DNA of 64,000 bases from Yersinia bercovieri ATCC 43970 (GTDB lineage: Bacteria > Pseudomonadota > Gammaproteobacteria > Enterobacterales > Enterobacteriaceae), in contig NZ_CP054044.1 in assembly GCF_013282745.1 (NCBI RefSeq), positions 3,968,001 through 4,032,000 of the forward strand, given 5' to 3'. The stretch's first letter is position 1; each line of letters begins with the position of its first letter. A program made the position numbers and the translations under genes. Positions 20,237 to 32,115 of the stretch are shown in pieces. The notes beneath the pieces are model-generated. The model had not been told where the DNA came from. It saw only the letters and a list, made by a program, of their open reading frames with translations, and searched no databases.

Positions 20237-20884
20237 TCACCAAATAGCAGGTTCTTCACGTATAAATGGATTAGTCTGCCGCTCATGCCCTAGTGTAGAC
20301 ATTGGGCCATGGCCGGGGATAAAGGTTATATCATCGCCCAATGGCAGCAATTTAGTCCGAATGGAGTTGATCAATTGCTGGTGATCACCACGCGGAAAAT
20401 CACTGCGCCCAACCCCGCCATTAAAGATAACATCACCCACTAACGCCAGGCGACCTTGCTGGTCAATGAAAACAATATGCCCCGGCGTATGGCCAGGGCA
20501 GTGCAGGACTGACAACTCTATTTCGCCGACGGTGACTTTATCACCCTCTTCCAGCCAACGAGTTGGGGTAAAAGTTTCACACTCATCTAGCCCAAACATT
20601 CGGCTCTGGGCAGGTAGCCCTTCCAACCAAAAAATATCTTCTTTCTCAGGGCCATAGATAGGGATATCAAAATGTGCAGCTAACTCAGCAGCTGCCCCTA
20701 CATGGTCCAGATGACCGTGGGTCAGCAAAATCTGGTTCACGTTGACCCCTTGGCGTGCCACTTCAGCAATGATTTTGTCTGCATCACCGCCGGGATCGAC
20801 CAATGCAGCCTGCCCCGTGGCTTCGCACCAGATTAAGGTGCAGTTCTGGCTAAAGGCCGTGACTGGAATAATTTGATATTTCAT
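20237..20884 (-). CDS. ycbL: YcbL, metallo-beta-lactamase-fold hydrolase (glyoxalase II-like)
   Basis: 215 residues starting [14 protein letters not shown], the family N-terminus and length; the reading frame is open 87 bases further upstream, over the end of mepK. Metal site HGHLDH near 55-60 and the later ligands in [14 protein letters not shown] and PGHGP. Type II glyoxalase subfamily, a cytosolic hydrolase; the Salmonella homologue is active on S-lactoylglutathione but the true substrate is uncertain. Placed 49 bases after mepK on the same strand, with its own terminator, as in E. coli. Confidence 0.93.
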   Translation of the reverse strand: MKYQIIPVTAFSQNCTLIWCEATGQAALVDPGGDADKIIAEVARQGVNVNQILLTHGHLDHVGAAAELAAHFDIPIYGPEKEDIFWLEGLPAQSRMFGLDECETFTPTRWLEEGDKVTVGEIELSVLHCPGHTPGHIVFIDQQGRLALVGDVIFNGGVGRSDFPRGDHQQLINSIRTKLLPLGDDITFIPGHGPMSTLGHERQTNPFIREEPAIW

Positions 20885-20933
20885 AAGCTCCACCCCCAAT
20901 GCAGCGTTCAATGCATTGGCATAAAAATTCGCG

Positions 20934-21482
20934 TTACCAGGTTCTAGTCGGCCCGGTATCAATATGCACAAAGTTACTGCGAGGGTAATATCCTACACCA
21001 CCTGCGCGCATTTTTAATGCCGCTTTGCGGATATTGCTTAGTTGAATACCTTCAATATGGAAATCCATCGCTTTCCCTTGCGTGTGGAAACTGTGCTTAG
21101 CCACACCGCGACTGCGTTCACGCAGCTCATTATTGGTATCAAGGGAGCGGTAACCGGAAATAAGCTGCACCGGTTTAGTTGTACCGAGAAGACCTTGTAG
21201 ACGATATAGCTGATCAAACAGGCGTGGATCGATGGTTTTTACTTTATTGGCCCGATAATCGCGGAATAGATGATTTAAGCGGGAAAGTTCGTCTTTGTTA
21301 TAGCTTCGACCATCAAAAAACTCTGCTTTTATGGACTCGCCTGTATTCAAATTATTCAGGGTCAAGATACGTGGGCGAGGAGTCGAAAGCGTAGCAAATG
21401 CTTGCCCCGGTAGTAGCGACATACCCAGCGCCACCCCGCCTAATGTTAGCCACTTGCGGCGATGATTATCAATTTTATCCAT
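20934..21482 (-). CDS. mepK: MepK, Tat-exported murein endopeptidase (YcbK, DUF882/M15-like)
   Basis: 182 residues. Tat signal with twin arginines ([11 protein letters not shown]) and cleavage after a GQAFA site near residue 30. The mature domain carries the LAS/M15-type zinc ligands: H and D in [15 protein letters not shown] and H in FVHIDTGP. In E. coli MepK cleaves mDap-mDap (3-3) cross-links, the bonds made by L,D-transpeptidases, so its position just downstream of ldtD makes sense. Periplasmic. The protein is close to E. coli YcbK over its whole length. Confidence 0.95.
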   Translation of the reverse strand: MDKIDNHRRKWLTLGGVALGMSLLPGQAFATLSTPRPRILTLNNLNTGESIKAEFFDGRSYNKDELSRLNHLFRDYRANKVKTIDPRLFDQLYRLQGLLGTTKPVQLISGYRSLDTNNELRERSRGVAKHSFHTQGKAMDFHIEGIQLSNIRKAALKMRAGGVGYYPRSNFVHIDTGPTRTW

Positions 21483-21684
21483 GTTCTCTGTTAATACCTG
21501 GCAATAATGTCAAAAGAAAGCACTAAATGTGCCGCTCCGAACCATAACCGCCTACGGAAAGTCAGTCAACCCGCATTCGGCCCGCATTCACTGTGCGTTG
21601 ATGTTCGGTTAAAGGGAGCCTTGGTTTAGGCCCCCCCGACGATAACCCGATATTAAGACCATTAGTTATTGAGTTTTACTGCAT

Positions 21685-23571
21685 TTATTGCAGCAAAAGT
21701 TCAGCTTGAGGTGAGATTTGTGCACCGGATCTCACCGTTTTATCATAATTGTAAATATCTGTTCTAAATTGTGGCTTACCATCATCAGCAACCCATGCTG
21801 TTAGGTAATACAATTGCACCGGAACACGTTGGCGGATGTTGACGTAAGTGGTATCGCCCTGCTTCAGGGTCGATGAGACCCGCGCATCATTCCAACCCGC
21901 ATCTTGCAATAGCATATTGGCTAAATCAGAGGCTTTATTCACCCTCACACAGCCGGAACTTAGCGCGCGGATATCCTTCTGGAACAGCCCATGGTTCGGC
22001 GTATCATGCAGATAGATAGCATCAGAGCTTGGCATATTAAATTTGAATCGCCCTAATGAATTACTGGCACCTGGGGCCTGACGCAAACGATAAGGGAAGT
22101 TATTAGGTGAAATCATGCTCCAATCGATCATTGATGGGTCAACGACTTCAGCCTCATTACTCCACCCAGACAGCACGGTATAACCGTGACGTTGGAAGTA
22201 GCCCGCGTCATAGCGTGCTTTTGGCACGATATCCTGGCGTACCAGAGAGGTCGGTACGTTCCACGGTGGATTAACGACCACATTATTTAACGCGCTACTC
22301 ATTAGCGGTGTTTTGCGGCTTGGACGGCCAACAATCACTCGGGATGAGAGCACTTCCGCACCATTCTTATAATAATTCAGCGAATAGTTTGGAATGTTAA
22401 CCATGATGCCGTTATCAACCTGCCCCGGCAAAATACGTAAGCGCTGAATATTCAGTGCCAGCAAGGTAGCCCGCGTTTGTGGTGAAACATTTAACCACTC
22501 GCGGGTGCGCGCGCCAATCACCCCATCATCACTCAACCCATGCCACAGTTGAAAACGTTTGACGGCCGCCACTAACTCGGGCGTGTAGACATTGTCGGTA
22601 AGTGTAGCGATAGTTGTTAACGGTGCAGATGGCGGCGTGATAGCCCCTCCGGTGACCGGAATATCAGCAACAGGTGCCGCTGATGGGCTAACCACCAGAC
22701 TGTGGGCCTGAGCGCGGGTTTTCTCTTCATCAACAGAGAGGTCGTCATTGACTGCGGCAACCGTAGGATTATCAACAGGGATAACCTCTGGCGCTTTTAC
22801 CGGCGTCGCGGCCACAGGGTGCAACATGCCGGTTCGATCGAGAATTTGACGTAGCGCCGGAATATCATCACTGAGCTGCCCCGGACGTAAGCTCGGGCCA
22901 TTGGACAGCTGTGGCCAGGGTCGCCGATCAGCCAGCATCTGTTTCAGCGCTTTGTGCATTTTGTCGTATTGAGGATGCTGAGGGGCCAATGACGCCAGAT
23001 AAGCCGCGGAACTCCCCTCTTGTACTGCCTGCTTCCAGCGATTTAGCGCGGTGGCGGGTGGCATCGCCATCTTGTAAGGCACATTGCTGTACAACCAAAC
23101 GCTGCCGTTGGCATTCACACCTGAGATAAAGTGCAAATACCCCAGCATGGCATCCGATAAAATAATATCACGGGCCATGCCGGTCATCTCAGGATCACTT
23201 AACCATTTTACCCACTGCATAAATTGCGGTTGAATACCGGAGAGCGCCACTTCGGCTAATTGTTGCTGAAAACGCTGGGTGGCAACTTTATCCTGCCACA
23301 TAGGTTGCATCGCATTTTCAGCATATAAAAGTGCCAAATCAGACGCATAAAAAGGTGTAATCGTTTTAGGCAATATTGCTAATAACTGTGAACGGCTTTG
23401 TGCCACCGACATATTTGATGTCGCCGGGATCACCTGACGGCTCGGAGACAACACTGAAGATGAGTCTATTGCTGTGATCGGTGCCGATGCGGTAAATAGT
23501 GGCATCAGGCTGCAAATTAAAGCGCAATATAACGTTAATGCGCGTTGCGGACTTCGTTTCCCTATCGACAT
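21685..23571 (-). CDS. ldtD: LdtD, L,D-transpeptidase (YcbB)
   Basis: 628 residues. N-terminal signal anchor near residues 12-32, a long scaffold domain with a low-complexity proline/valine/alanine stretch at about 265-325, a peptidoglycan-binding domain ([17 protein letters not shown] near 335-350) and the YkuD catalytic domain with the active-site cysteine in ALSSGCVRV near 550 and the upstream [11 protein letters not shown] histidine. Makes 3-3 peptidoglycan cross-links and confers tolerance to many beta-lactams in E. coli. A 200-bp spacer separates it from mepK. mukB upstream has its own terminator, so ldtD probably has a separate promoter in 23572-23790. Confidence 0.96.
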   Translation of the reverse strand: MSIGKRSPQRALTLYCALICSLMPLFTASAPITAIDSSSVLSPSRQVIPATSNMSVAQSRSQLLAILPKTITPFYASDLALLYAENAMQPMWQDKVATQRFQQQLAEVALSGIQPQFMQWVKWLSDPEMTGMARDIILSDAMLGYLHFISGVNANGSVWLYSNVPYKMAMPPATALNRWKQAVQEGSSAAYLASLAPQHPQYDKMHKALKQMLADRRPWPQLSNGPSLRPGQLSDDIPALRQILDRTGMLHPVAATPVKAPEVIPVDNPTVAAVNDDLSVDEEKTRAQAHSLVVSPSAAPVADIPVTGGAITPPSAPLTTIATLTDNVYTPELVAAVKRFQLWHGLSDDGVIGARTREWLNVSPQTRATLLALNIQRLRILPGQVDNGIMVNIPNYSLNYYKNGAEVLSSRVIVGRPSRKTPLMSSALNNVVVNPPWNVPTSLVRQDIVPKARYDAGYFQRHGYTVLSGWSNEAEVVDPSMIDWSMISPNNFPYRLRQAPGASNSLGRFKFNMPSSDAIYLHDTPNHGLFQKDIRALSSGCVRVNKASDLANMLLQDAGWNDARVSSTLKQGDTTYVNIRQRVPVQLYYLTAWVADDGKPQFRTDIYNYDKTVRSGAQISPQAELLLQ

Positions 23572-23791
23572 TCTATGCCCCCGGTATGCTGACTATCTAA
23601 ATACGCCATAGTTTGTCGTTACCCTTCTTCCTTGACATTGCAGCGGTATTAGCTGCTCTCTCTAAATTTTGGGCATTAATATGATTATACAAACTGAAAT
23701 GCCCTTGTGAGTAGCCAACGCTATATTTTTAACCATTACTTTACGCTAACAGATTTTCTGCACTTATAAAATATAACCCGCAAGATGTGGC

Positions 23792-23825
23792 AGAAATAAA
23801 AATAGCCGTTTTTACGCGGCTATTT
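23792..23825 (-). terminator. Rho-independent terminator of the mukFEB operon
   Basis: On the minus strand AAATAGCCG-CGTAAAAA-CGGCTATTT runs straight into TTTATTTCT, about 40 bases after the mukB stop. Confidence 0.85.
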
Positions 23826-23864
23826 AGTAGGATTAATTATTGCTGCTTTTTATTTGAACAACTA

Positions 23865-26800
23865 TTAACCACCATGCAGTTGTTCAACCGGCAGTGTCGG
23901 TATTTCATTCGCAAAGCCTCTTAAGCCAACCACATGTACATGCTCATGATTTTGGAAGACTTTTCGTACCAATTTATAGGTTGTCCCTTTCTCTGGACTG
24001 ATATTTTCTGGTGCTGCAATAATTAATTGCATTTCCAATCGCTCACACAGTTCAAATAATGTCGCGATAGATTTCGCATCCAGACGCGCCGCTTCATCAA
24101 GGAACAGCAAACGGCAAGGAGAAATATCTTTACCACGTAAACGGCGTGACTCCTCTTCCCAGCTCTGCACCACCATCACCAGAATAGACATACCGGTCCC
24201 GATAGCTTCACCGGTCGATAATGCACCACTCTCTGCACGTAACCAGCCATCCGCACCACGGTAAACCTCGACCTCCAGCTCCAGATAGTTACGGTAATCT
24301 AGCAGCTCTTCACCAATGGTTTGCGGCAAGCGCTGCCCCATATCCATTTGTGGATTCAGGCGCTGATACAGTTTTGCCAGCGCTTCCGAGAAGGTCAGAC
24401 GGTTGCTGTTGAACAGATCCTGATGCTGCTCTTGCTGCTCGGATAGGACATCGAGCAAGGTAGAGTGAGCTTCACGCACATTAACATTCAGCCGCACACT
24501 CTTCACCTGACCAAATGAGACCGCTTGTAAACCCTGGTTCAGCATACGAATACGGTTCTGTTCGCGCTGAATGGTTTTACGGATGATATTTGCCACACTT
24601 TTGGAACTGATGGCTAATTTCTGCTCACGCGCCGTCAACTCTTCCGTCAAGCGGCCCAGCTCAATCTCCATTTGCTCAATGGCTTCGACGGGATCATCAG
24701 TACGAATAATATCCTGACGAATGCGCTCACGCAGATGTTGATACACCGCGATATAGAACTGGATTTTACGTTCAGGCCGCTTCGGATCTTCTGACAAACG
24801 CAGCACGTCACGCAGATGTTCGTTATCGGCAACCGCCAGACGCAATGCCCCCAGCGCCTTATCCGACATTGACCGCAGCTCGTCACCATCCATATAGGCG
24901 AGTTCACGGCGATGCAAGCGGCGCTCAACGCCATTATCTTTCACCATCCGCATCACCGCACACCAACCCGCTTTGGCATTGACCACTTGCTCGCGAATCT
25001 GATAATAATCGCGCTCCAGCTTGCGCAGTTTCTTCTGCAAGCTGTCCATCTCGGCTTCACAGAAGGTGATCTGTTTTTCCAACTGATTACGTCGCGAGCG
25101 GTTAGTGCTCAGTGCGGCATGCAACTCATCTCGGCGGGTGCGGGCGCGAGCTTCTGCATCGGCATCGGCCTGAACACCAATATCCACCAGCTCCTGACTC
25201 AGCTCCTTCAGCATCTCACGCTTGGCGTCGTAAGAACTTTTTAGTGAAGCCAAAACTTGGTTGTACTGGGTAAACTGCGCCTGATATTGGCGTAACTGCT
25301 CACGAGCACGGCTGCGTTCCGCTTCGGCCTGCTCTAAGCGCTGACGCAGCTTATCGTTAAGATCTGAGTTTTCCGTCAACATGCCCGCAGAGTCGGTATA
25401 GCTAAAGTGCGTACGGCGCTGAACCACCTCGGTCAGGGCGAAAGCTTGCTGTTTCGCCTGGCGCTGGCTGTTCTGGGCCAAAGCATAGTTTTCCTGCAAC
25501 TGTTCGTGCTGCTGCGGGTCACTTTGCAACACCGCCAACAGCGGTTCAAGTTTGGTTAGAGCCGCGCCATGTTTTTGGATATGACGGGCCGCTTCCTGTG
25601 CTTCTGCCAACTCTTCGGTTATCTCTTCGACTCTATCGGTTAAGGTATCATCCAGTAGCAGTGAAACCAGTGGAATCAATCTGTTAAGGGCCGAAATTCC
25701 CTCTTTGGCTTGTGCAAACTGCTGGCGCTGCTGCTGGTTTTGATCTTCATGTGCATTCAGTGCGCGTTCTATTTCACCGCGACGGGTATTCAGCAAACGA
25801 ATTTCAGCTTCTGGATCTGCATCAAACGCCACCGCCAGATGGGAGCCAATAAAGCGACTGAATGCTTGATGTAGACGCTGTGTTTTTTGCACATCAAATG
25901 ACAAGGTGGCGTAGCGTTCAGCCAAACTGTCGCGCTCTTGATACAGCGCTTCCAAGCGGTTTTCACGGGCAGCGCGACCAAACAGCGGCACTTCTGGGTA
26001 ACGAGAGTAGCGCCACTGGCGATCGGCGATTTTCACCACTACCGCTTTGTCATGCTCTTCGACGGCAAATACGCTGTCATCAAATGACTGCGGATCCCCT
26101 TCGATGAGATAGAGATCTTCCGGGCAATCTTCCAAACCGACCAGTTGATCGCGCACCAATGACAAATCCGGCACCACGATACCGTGGCGTGATGGGCCAT
26201 AAAGCGCGGAGAAGTAAGGGGCGTCGTCGAGAGTGACGTCGTCATAAATCTCGGATAACAGCACACCACCAAAACGCTCGGCCAGCGCAATCATTCGCGC
26301 ATCTTCAGCGCCACTCGGCTGGCTCAACCGCTCGATTTGCGCATCAATGGCGCGTTTAGTCGCCGCCACTTCATCACGCTCAACCGTGGTTTCACGCTCA
26401 CGCTCCAGTAACTGTTGCATGTGTTCCGTGACTTGACGGCTATCTTCCAGTGCCTCGCCGCTCTGCTCGCTAAGTTGGCTCAGGGCATCTTGTGCTGCCA
26501 GCCAAACCGGGGCGCGCGCGGTCAACTCCTGAATTTTTAGCTTCAGTTGCTCCAGCTCCTGACGCATCTCCATGCGCCGTTCACCGGCATCGCTGACACT
26601 CAGGGATAGCTCTTCAACCTGCGACTCCAGCTCGCGCTGCAACTCTTCCAGCTCTTCTGGCTGATAAACCTGCCCTTGACGTTTGCAAAACTCCTGCAAC
26701 AAGCGCTCGGCGTCCTGCTGGGCGCGTAAGCGCTGCTCCAGTTCGGACAAGCGCATACGCAATGGTTGCACCCGCTCAGCCAAATGTTGCTGAGATGGCC

Positions 26801-28313
26801 AGTCACGGAGTAGTTCACGGGCGGTTTGCCAAGCTTCACTGCGGCTGACCTGACCGGCAATGTTCACCACCAGTTGATACGCCTGCTCAAATTGGCTGTG
26901 AGCGGCATCGGCAACGCTCAGTTTTTGCTCAAGCTGCAATAAGGATTCGGTCGCTTCCTGCTCTTTGGCCTGGAAGGTCTCTAGCCACTCTTCGGCATTA
27001 TCGGCTGTTAATTCAGGCAATTGGCACAGCGCGCGCGCGCGTTCCAGTGCTTGCAGCGCCTGCTGGTATTGGATGGCGCGGGTCTGCTGGACGTCCAGCG
27101 CTTGCTGGTAATCGGCCAACTGACTTTTCAGCTCATCCACTTCCAGCTCGGCGGCTTCGGCGCGGGCTTCGTTATCGGCCTGCTGCTCACCAGCCTCGCC
27201 GACGACCTCACTTTGCTCTTCCAACCGGTAGGTCAGCTCTTCCAAATCGCCTTGATAACGCTCGATTTTTTCCTGCTGGCGCATCGCGGTTTGCACCAAA
27301 CTCAGATGGTCACTGGCCGCCTGATAGTCAGTCTCGAGATCCGATTCTGCACCACTTTGCTCAGCTAGCTCACGGGACATCTCCACATGGCGATACTGCT
27401 CAGTTATCAGTTGCTTGCGGCTGGCAAGCAGGTCACGGCGCAAGACCAGCGCACCATCGAGGTGAATACGCCGCTCATTAGCATGGCGCATATAGTCAGC
27501 GGCAACGTAGGAGGTTGCCTCTGAGATCAGATGCTTAAACAGGTCGCGGTCAGACTGAGTCACGCGAATAGCTTCCAGCGTCATGCGATTCTCACGCAGC
27601 GCAGCTTCCATGTCTTGGAAGGCTTTCCGCACGCCGCTGTTTTCTGGCAATAAGTAATCGCGCAGTGAGCGGGTGATGGCGCTGGAGATACCGCCGTACA
27701 AGGAGGCTTCAATCAAGCGATAGAATTTGCTGCGATCAGCAGAAGAGCGCAAGCGCTTCGGAATCACCCCCAAATCAAACATCAGGGAGTGGTAATCAGT
27801 GATCGAGTTAAACTGCTTAAACTGCACCCCTTCCATCTCTTCGACGCGCTCTTTTAGCTCTGGTAATGAGAGCACGCGCGCCTGACGCTCGCCCACCACT
27901 TCGGTAAGGATCTGCGTTGGCTGGATAGCGGTCGGCAGCCCCTGAATGGTGAAAGGCTTGATATCAACTTTACGGTCACGCCCTGCGACTTGTTGTAAGC
28001 GCACACCAACCACTATCCGCTGATGACGAGAGTTGACGACGTCCAGAGTTGAATAACAGACCCCGGCGCGCAACTTACCGTGTAAGCCTTTATCGCGGGA
28101 ACCACTGGTGGCACCGGCTTCGGTGGTGTTACGAAAGTGCAGTAACGTCAGGTCAGGAATCAATGCGGTGACAAAAGCGGCCATGGCGGTCGATTTACCG
28201 GCCCCATTACCGCCAGATAACGTGGTGACTAATTCATCAAGATCGAATGTTCGGGCAAAGAAACCGTTCCAGTTAACCAAGGTCAGTGAGCGAAATTTAC
28301 CGCGTTCAATCAT
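23865..28313 (-). CDS. mukB: MukB, SMC-like chromosome condensin subunit
   Basis: 1482 residues, the expected size. N-terminal Walker [14 protein letters not shown] near 34-46; two long coiled coils flank a hinge domain in the middle (about residues 650-800); the C-terminal head carries the signature [11 protein letters not shown] and Walker [12 protein letters not shown]. Forms the MukBEF condensin that loops and segregates the chromosome and interacts with topoisomerase IV through the hinge. The start overlaps the mukE stop by four bases (ATGA), giving translational coupling in the order cmoM-mukF-mukE-mukB. Many apparent ORFs on both strands within it are shadows. Confidence 0.99.
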   Translation of the reverse strand: MIERGKFRSLTLVNWNGFFARTFDLDELVTTLSGGNGAGKSTAMAAFVTALIPDLTLLHFRNTTEAGATSGSRDKGLHGKLRAGVCYSTLDVVNSRHQRIVVGVRLQQVAGRDRKVDIKPFTIQGLPTAIQPTQILTEVVGERQARVLSLPELKERVEEMEGVQFKQFNSITDYHSLMFDLGVIPKRLRSSADRSKFYRLIEASLYGGISSAITRSLRDYLLPENSGVRKAFQDMEAALRENRMTLEAIRVTQSDRDLFKHLISEATSYVAADYMRHANERRIHLDGALVLRRDLLASRKQLITEQYRHVEMSRELAEQSGAESDLETDYQAASDHLSLVQTAMRQQEKIERYQGDLEELTYRLEEQSEVVGEAGEQQADNEARAEAAELEVDELKSQLADYQQALDVQQTRAIQYQQALQALERARALCQLPELTADNAEEWLETFQAKEQEATESLLQLEQKLSVADAAHSQFEQAYQLVVNIAGQVSRSEAWQTARELLRDWPSQQHLAERVQPLRMRLSELEQRLRAQQDAERLLQEFCKRQGQVYQPEELEELQRELESQVEELSLSVSDAGERRMEMRQELEQLKLKIQELTARAPVWLAAQDALSQLSEQSGEALEDSRQVTEHMQQLLERERETTVERDEVAATKRAIDAQIERLSQPSGAEDARMIALAERFGGVLLSEIYDDVTLDDAPYFSALYGPSRHGIVVPDLSLVRDQLVGLEDCPEDLYLIEGDPQSFDDSVFAVEEHDKAVVVKIADRQWRYSRYPEVPLFGRAARENRLEALYQERDSLAERYATLSFDVQKTQRLHQAFSRFIGSHLAVAFDADPEAEIRLLNTRRGEIERALNAHEDQNQQQRQQFAQAKEGISALNRLIPLVSLLLDDTLTDRVEEITEELAEAQEAARHIQKHGAALTKLEPLLAVLQSDPQQHEQLQENYALAQNSQRQAKQQAFALTEVVQRRTHFSYTDSAGMLTENSDLNDKLRQRLEQAEAERSRAREQLRQYQAQFTQYNQVLASLKSSYDAKREMLKELSQELVDIGVQADADAEARARTRRDELHAALSTNRSRRNQLEKQITFCEAEMDSLQKKLRKLERDYYQIREQVVNAKAGWCAVMRMVKDNGVERRLHRRELAYMDGDELRSMSDKALGALRLAVADNEHLRDVLRLSEDPKRPERKIQFYIAVYQHLRERIRQDIIRTDDPVEAIEQMEIELGRLTEELTAREQKLAISSKSVANIIRKTIQREQNRIRMLNQGLQAVSFGQVKSVRLNVNVREAHSTLLDVLSEQQEQHQDLFNSNRLTFSEALAKLYQRLNPQMDMGQRLPQTIGEELLDYRNYLELEVEVYRGADGWLRAESGALSTGEAIGTGMSILVMVVQSWEEESRRLRGKDISPCRLLFLDEAARLDAKSIATLFELCERLEMQLIIAAPENISPEKGTTYKLVRKVFQNHEHVHVVGLRGFANEIPTLPVEQLHGG

Positions 28314-29038
28314 TCCTGTTCATCCTCTGCACTGTCCGTTGTATTGCCCATGGTGATATCAGTTTCATCGCTTTCATCATGGAGTGACAGACTGTTTTCC
28401 ACCGCCATGGCCTCGCCATCACGGATCATGCGTAACTGGGCTTCACGTGGGTCATCGCCGCTGCGCACATCAGCACCAAAGCGGAACACCGCCTCAGTGA
28501 TACGAAACTTGCTGCTGTCATTGCCCATAAAGTAGATCATGCCCAGCCGACGCAGCCGGTTAAGGGACGTTCGTACTTTTTCCTGCAATTTCTGCTTATC
28601 CAAATCCGAACCGGTCGAGCGCTGGTTAACAAACTTCAGCAATTTGCTCTCATCGGCCAGACTCAATAGCTCTTCGTACAACTCTTGCTGCGCAAAGATC
28701 CCCTCATGGGCCAGACGTTCTGGGCTGAGATAGAGATAACACAGGATCTTACCCACCATCATATCCAGCTCAGATAGCACCGAGCGCGGGATAAGGGTGG
28801 TAGAGCGAGGACGCAGATAGAAGAAACCTTCTGGTGCGCGGATTAACTCCACATTATAGCGGGTATAGAACTCTTCCAATTGCTCCTGAAAATCCATCAG
28901 AAAAGCATGGTTATCCAGCTCATCAATGCCAATATGGCGACCCGCACGTAACTGGCTATCCAGCGCGGGAAACAGTGAGTTGGCTAATGCCTGAGCCAGT
29001 TTAACCGACATTACTACTTCAATATTTGTTGATGACAT
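28310..29038 (-). CDS. mukE: MukE, condensin accessory subunit
   Basis: 242 residues from [10 protein letters not shown], matching E. coli MukE; the open frame extends 132 bases upstream into mukF but that part has no family match. Winged-helix (KITE-type) protein with the conserved block [17 protein letters not shown] and a variable acidic C-terminal tail. It bridges MukF and MukB and its binding influences DNA entry. Overlaps the mukF end by 20 bases and the mukB start by four. Confidence 0.98.
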   Translation of the reverse strand: MSSTNIEVVMSVKLAQALANSLFPALDSQLRAGRHIGIDELDNHAFLMDFQEQLEEFYTRYNVELIRAPEGFFYLRPRSTTLIPRSVLSELDMMVGKILCYLYLSPERLAHEGIFAQQELYEELLSLADESKLLKFVNQRSTGSDLDKQKLQEKVRTSLNRLRRLGMIYFMGNDSSKFRITEAVFRFGADVRSGDDPREAQLRMIRDGEAMAVENSLSLHDESDETDITMGNTTDSAEDEQE

Positions 29039-30341
29039 GTGCCTGCACCTTGGCTCCGTAATCATTGATTGCCAGCCATTCGGCAGGTAACCCTGAGAAA
29101 TCGGCTTCGGCCACACCAAGGCGAACTGCCTGGTCGACCAGGATACGAGCCACGTCGAAATGACGAGCACGCGGATATTGCGCGAGGTAGTCGCGCATCA
29201 CTTCCCCCAAATTGAGCGGCATTTTTTGCTGCTGATACACCAGCAACGCCTGCTCAATCATGGCGGCTAACTGCTCACGGATCTCATTGAACTCTTCAAA
29301 CTCCAGATCCGGCGGCAGCTCCCCTGTGACCTCTTCGCTACGCAACGTCAGCTCTTCATCGCGCATATCCAGCAAGCGATCCGCATTGGCGTAGGTGAGG
29401 GTCCAAGGACTATCAAAATAGTTCTGTACCGATTGGCGCAGTCGTTGGGCGAATACTCGGTTTTTATCCATATCAATTGCAGTACGAATAAACTTGTGCA
29501 CGTGGCGGTCATAACCGATCCACAGGTCAATCGCCTGTTGACCCCAACTGATAATACGGTCAAGTTTACTTTGCAGATCAAAGACTAGCTTATCGACCAA
29601 ATCCAACCCGGCATTGCCGATGGTCGCTTCCTGAATACGCAATAAATTTGCCTGAAGCTTATCACCTGCCGCTTCCAGCGTATCTTGCAACTCACGTAGT
29701 GTACCTGAGGTTTCTGACAGCAACATTTCGCAACTGGCAATTGCCGCACGCCAATCCTGATTCAACAGCGCGGCGATATCTTCCTTCACGCTATGCTGCT
29801 GCTCATCCATCAGGCGCTGCGTCATATCAATGCTGTCGAAAATTTCAGCCACTGAATATTTTAGCGGCGCAAAGACATTGCGGTGCCAGTGAAATTCATC
29901 ACCGCCCTCTTCTGCCGCTTCTGCCGCCCGCTGTAGCTCTTGCGCCACGATAGACAGCTGCATTGACAGGCGCAGAGTAGAGAATTCGCGCTGACGAATA
30001 TAATAATCGGTGATACCAATGCCCAATGGGGTCAGACGGTAAATAGCATTGCCGTCAGCCATTTCACTGGTAAATCGGTTTAGTAACCGCTGGCGCACCA
30101 TATCATTGATGGCGTTATTGGCCCGCACCGCCACGGTTTCGGAGGTCTGTTCAAAACCTTTGCTGACGTGACGAAATGCATCGATCAACTCCCCTTCACT
30201 CATTTCACCGTCCAGCCGCTCACCGTTTAAGGTGGCAATCGCCATAAGAAAGGCCAGACGCTCCGTTGGCAGAGTAATCGAAAAATCATTTTTTCGCGCC
30301 CAGGCGACCAGTTCGGGTACTGTCTGGGAAAATTCACTCAT
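29019..30341 (-). CDS. mukF: MukF, kleisin subunit of the MukBEF condensin
   Basis: 440 residues. N-terminal winged-helix dimerisation domain (about 1-115), a long helical middle region, and a C-terminal winged helix that binds the MukB head; the acidic stretch near 325-345 includes [17 protein letters not shown]. As the kleisin it joins MukB heads and recruits two MukE dimers. Its start overlaps the cmoM stop by four bases and its end overlaps mukE by 20, so the whole group is one translationally coupled operon. Confidence 0.98.
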   Translation of the reverse strand: MSEFSQTVPELVAWARKNDFSITLPTERLAFLMAIATLNGERLDGEMSEGELIDAFRHVSKGFEQTSETVAVRANNAINDMVRQRLLNRFTSEMADGNAIYRLTPLGIGITDYYIRQREFSTLRLSMQLSIVAQELQRAAEAAEEGGDEFHWHRNVFAPLKYSVAEIFDSIDMTQRLMDEQQHSVKEDIAALLNQDWRAAIASCEMLLSETSGTLRELQDTLEAAGDKLQANLLRIQEATIGNAGLDLVDKLVFDLQSKLDRIISWGQQAIDLWIGYDRHVHKFIRTAIDMDKNRVFAQRLRQSVQNYFDSPWTLTYANADRLLDMRDEELTLRSEEVTGELPPDLEFEEFNEIREQLAAMIEQALLVYQQQKMPLNLGEVMRDYLAQYPRARHFDVARILVDQAVRLGVAEADFSGLPAEWLAINDYGAKVQAHVINKY

Positions 30342-31123
30342 AATGGGTCCTTCAGATTCGGCTTAAACGCCGAGACATGCACGTAGCGCCCCAGGCTGAT
30401 AAACGGCTCCTGCCGGCAATAGCGCTGTTCTAACGCCAATAATTCAGCAAACTCATCGACTTGTTGCTGTTTATTTTTCATGTAATCGTGAAACACCCGG
30501 ACTCCCGTCTTGCCGCTAATGGATAGACCCATTTGCTCAAGCCAACCATATACCGTCGGCGGATCTAAAGGGTATTGCGGTGACAGCGAGCGCTGTCGAC
30601 GCCTTTTTAAACCCGGTATCGCCAACTGAAAATTACCTAATACTGCATTGCGCATTACCAGCCCATTGGCATTGAAAAACATCAATGAGAGCGCACCTCC
30701 GGGCTTTAGCGCATTAAAAAGTATTTGCAGAACTTCTTGTGGCTCTGCAATCCATTCTAAAACCGCATGGAACAATATCAGATCAACCGGCTGTTCTAAA
30801 TGTCGGGTGATATCTTGAGCCGCACTTTGTACAAATTGCATGTTGTGGCTCACACCTTTTTCCTGAGCCGCGGCTTTAGCACGCTGGATCATCTCAGCAG
30901 AGAGGTCACATAATAGAACCTGGTGGCCTAATGCCGCCAGTTGACATGCCATATGCCCTTCGCCGCCTCCGGCATCTAAAATCCGTAACGGCCGTTGCGG
31001 TAACTGCACTAACAGCTCGGTAATATCTTGCCAAACCACCGCCTGACGAATCATTCCCTTCGTCGTACCGTAGATATTGCGGGAGAACTTTTCGGCAATA
31101 TCATCGAAATTACGATCCTGCAT
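30338..31123 (-). CDS. cmoM: CmoM, tRNA 5-carboxymethoxyuridine methyltransferase (SmtA)
   Basis: 261 residues from [19 protein letters not shown], identical in start and length to E. coli CmoM; an ATG 18 bases upstream would add MAEQLF. Class I SAM methyltransferase with [12 protein letters not shown] near 48-59 and [10 protein letters not shown] as the acidic motif IV region. Makes mcmo5U34 in wobble position of a subset of tRNAs. First gene of the muk operon. Divergent from elyC across a 200-bp spacer. Confidence 0.96.
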   Translation of the reverse strand: MQDRNFDDIAEKFSRNIYGTTKGMIRQAVVWQDITELLVQLPQRPLRILDAGGGEGHMACQLAALGHQVLLCDLSAEMIQRAKAAAQEKGVSHNMQFVQSAAQDITRHLEQPVDLILFHAVLEWIAEPQEVLQILFNALKPGGALSLMFFNANGLVMRNAVLGNFQLAIPGLKRRRQRSLSPQYPLDPPTVYGWLEQMGLSISGKTGVRVFHDYMKNKQQQVDEFAELLALEQRYCRQEPFISLGRYVHVSAFKPNLKDPL

Positions 31124-31323
31124 GAACAACTGCTCCGCCAATGACTTTGGGTATATCTATAACTATTGATTTATCGCCGTTGATAGAGACGAGTAAATCG
31201 ATAGTTACAGTAAAAAGAGTGCCGTCGAACCTGCTATTTTGGCACAGCCTGACTTAGAATAAATCTTCTTGACCGGTAATCCTCATCAAATGCCGTTTTT
31301 TCAGTCAAAAGGTCCCTATTTTT

Positions 31324-32115
31324 ATGCTTTTCACCTTAAAAAAATTTGTTGGCGGCTTATTAATGCCACTGCCTTTTCTACTTCTGGTTATGGGACTGGC
31401 ATTAATCTTATTGTGGTTTACTCGCTGGCAGAAAAGTGGCAAAACACTTTTTACATTGAGTTGGCTGCTATTATTGCTTATTAGCCTACAACCTGTCGCG
31501 GATCGCCTGCTATTACCACTGGAAAAACAGTACGCCACTTATCAGGGAAACGACCCGGTAGATTACATTGTTGTCCTTGGTGGCGGCTACACGTTTAATC
31601 CGAATTGGCCACCCAGTGCCAATTTATTCGCAAATAGTTTGCCAAGAGTCACTGAGGGAGTCAGGCTTTATCGCGCCCATCCTAATGCAAAAATGGTGTT
31701 TACTGGCGCCAGTACCCCCAACAATCAGAGCAGCGCGAAGACCGCAGCACAGGTGGCAGAAAGTTTAGGTGTCCCAGCGGCAGATATTGTGACGTTAGAA
31801 CAACCGAAAGATACTGTCGAAGAGGCGGCGGCGGTGGCGACTTTGGTGGGGGATAAACCGTTTTTACTGGTGACCTCAGCGAGCCATCTACCACGTGCAA
31901 TTAAGTTCTTTACCGCCATTGGATTGCACCCTATCCCCGCTCCGGCTAATCAGTTGGCCATTACCACGCCACTGCATAGCTGGGAACGCACTATTCCAGC
32001 GGCAGCCTATTTGGGTCATAGCGAGCGCGCCTGGTATGAGACAATGGGGCTAATGTGGCAAAAATTAAGTGGCCATAAGAGTGATGAAAATAGCAGCAGC
32101 GCCCAAGATCGCTAA
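31324..32115 (+). CDS. elyC: ElyC, envelope biogenesis factor (DUF218)
   Basis: 263 residues. Two N-terminal membrane segments (about 5-30 and 38-58) then a DUF218 domain with the YIVVLGGGY motif and SASHLPRA. E. coli ElyC (YcbC) is an inner-membrane protein needed for normal peptidoglycan synthesis and undecaprenyl-phosphate carrier metabolism at low temperature. A few GA-poor bases precede the ATG (CCCTATTTTT), so the ribosome site is weak. The 3' end overlaps that of ycbJ by four bases on the opposite strand. Confidence 0.94.
   Translation: MLFTLKKFVGGLLMPLPFLLLVMGLALILLWFTRWQKSGKTLFTLSWLLLLLISLQPVADRLLLPLEKQYATYQGNDPVDYIVVLGGGYTFNPNWPPSANLFANSLPRVTEGVRLYRAHPNAKMVFTGASTPNNQSSAKTAAQVAESLGVPAADIVTLEQPKDTVEEAAAVATLVGDKPFLLVTSASHLPRAIKFFTAIGLHPIPAPANQLAITTPLHSWERTIPAAAYLGHSERAWYETMGLMWQKLSGHKSDENSSSAQDR

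Noticed and set aside
24647..27481. Many ORFs of 60-145 codons on both strands inside mukB
   Set aside because: They are shadows of a long, well-conserved coding sequence; none has a ribosome site or a recognisable product.
31269..31484. 71-codon ORF at the elyC start
   Set aside because: Overlaps elyC in another frame; elyC has clear family similarity over the same bases.
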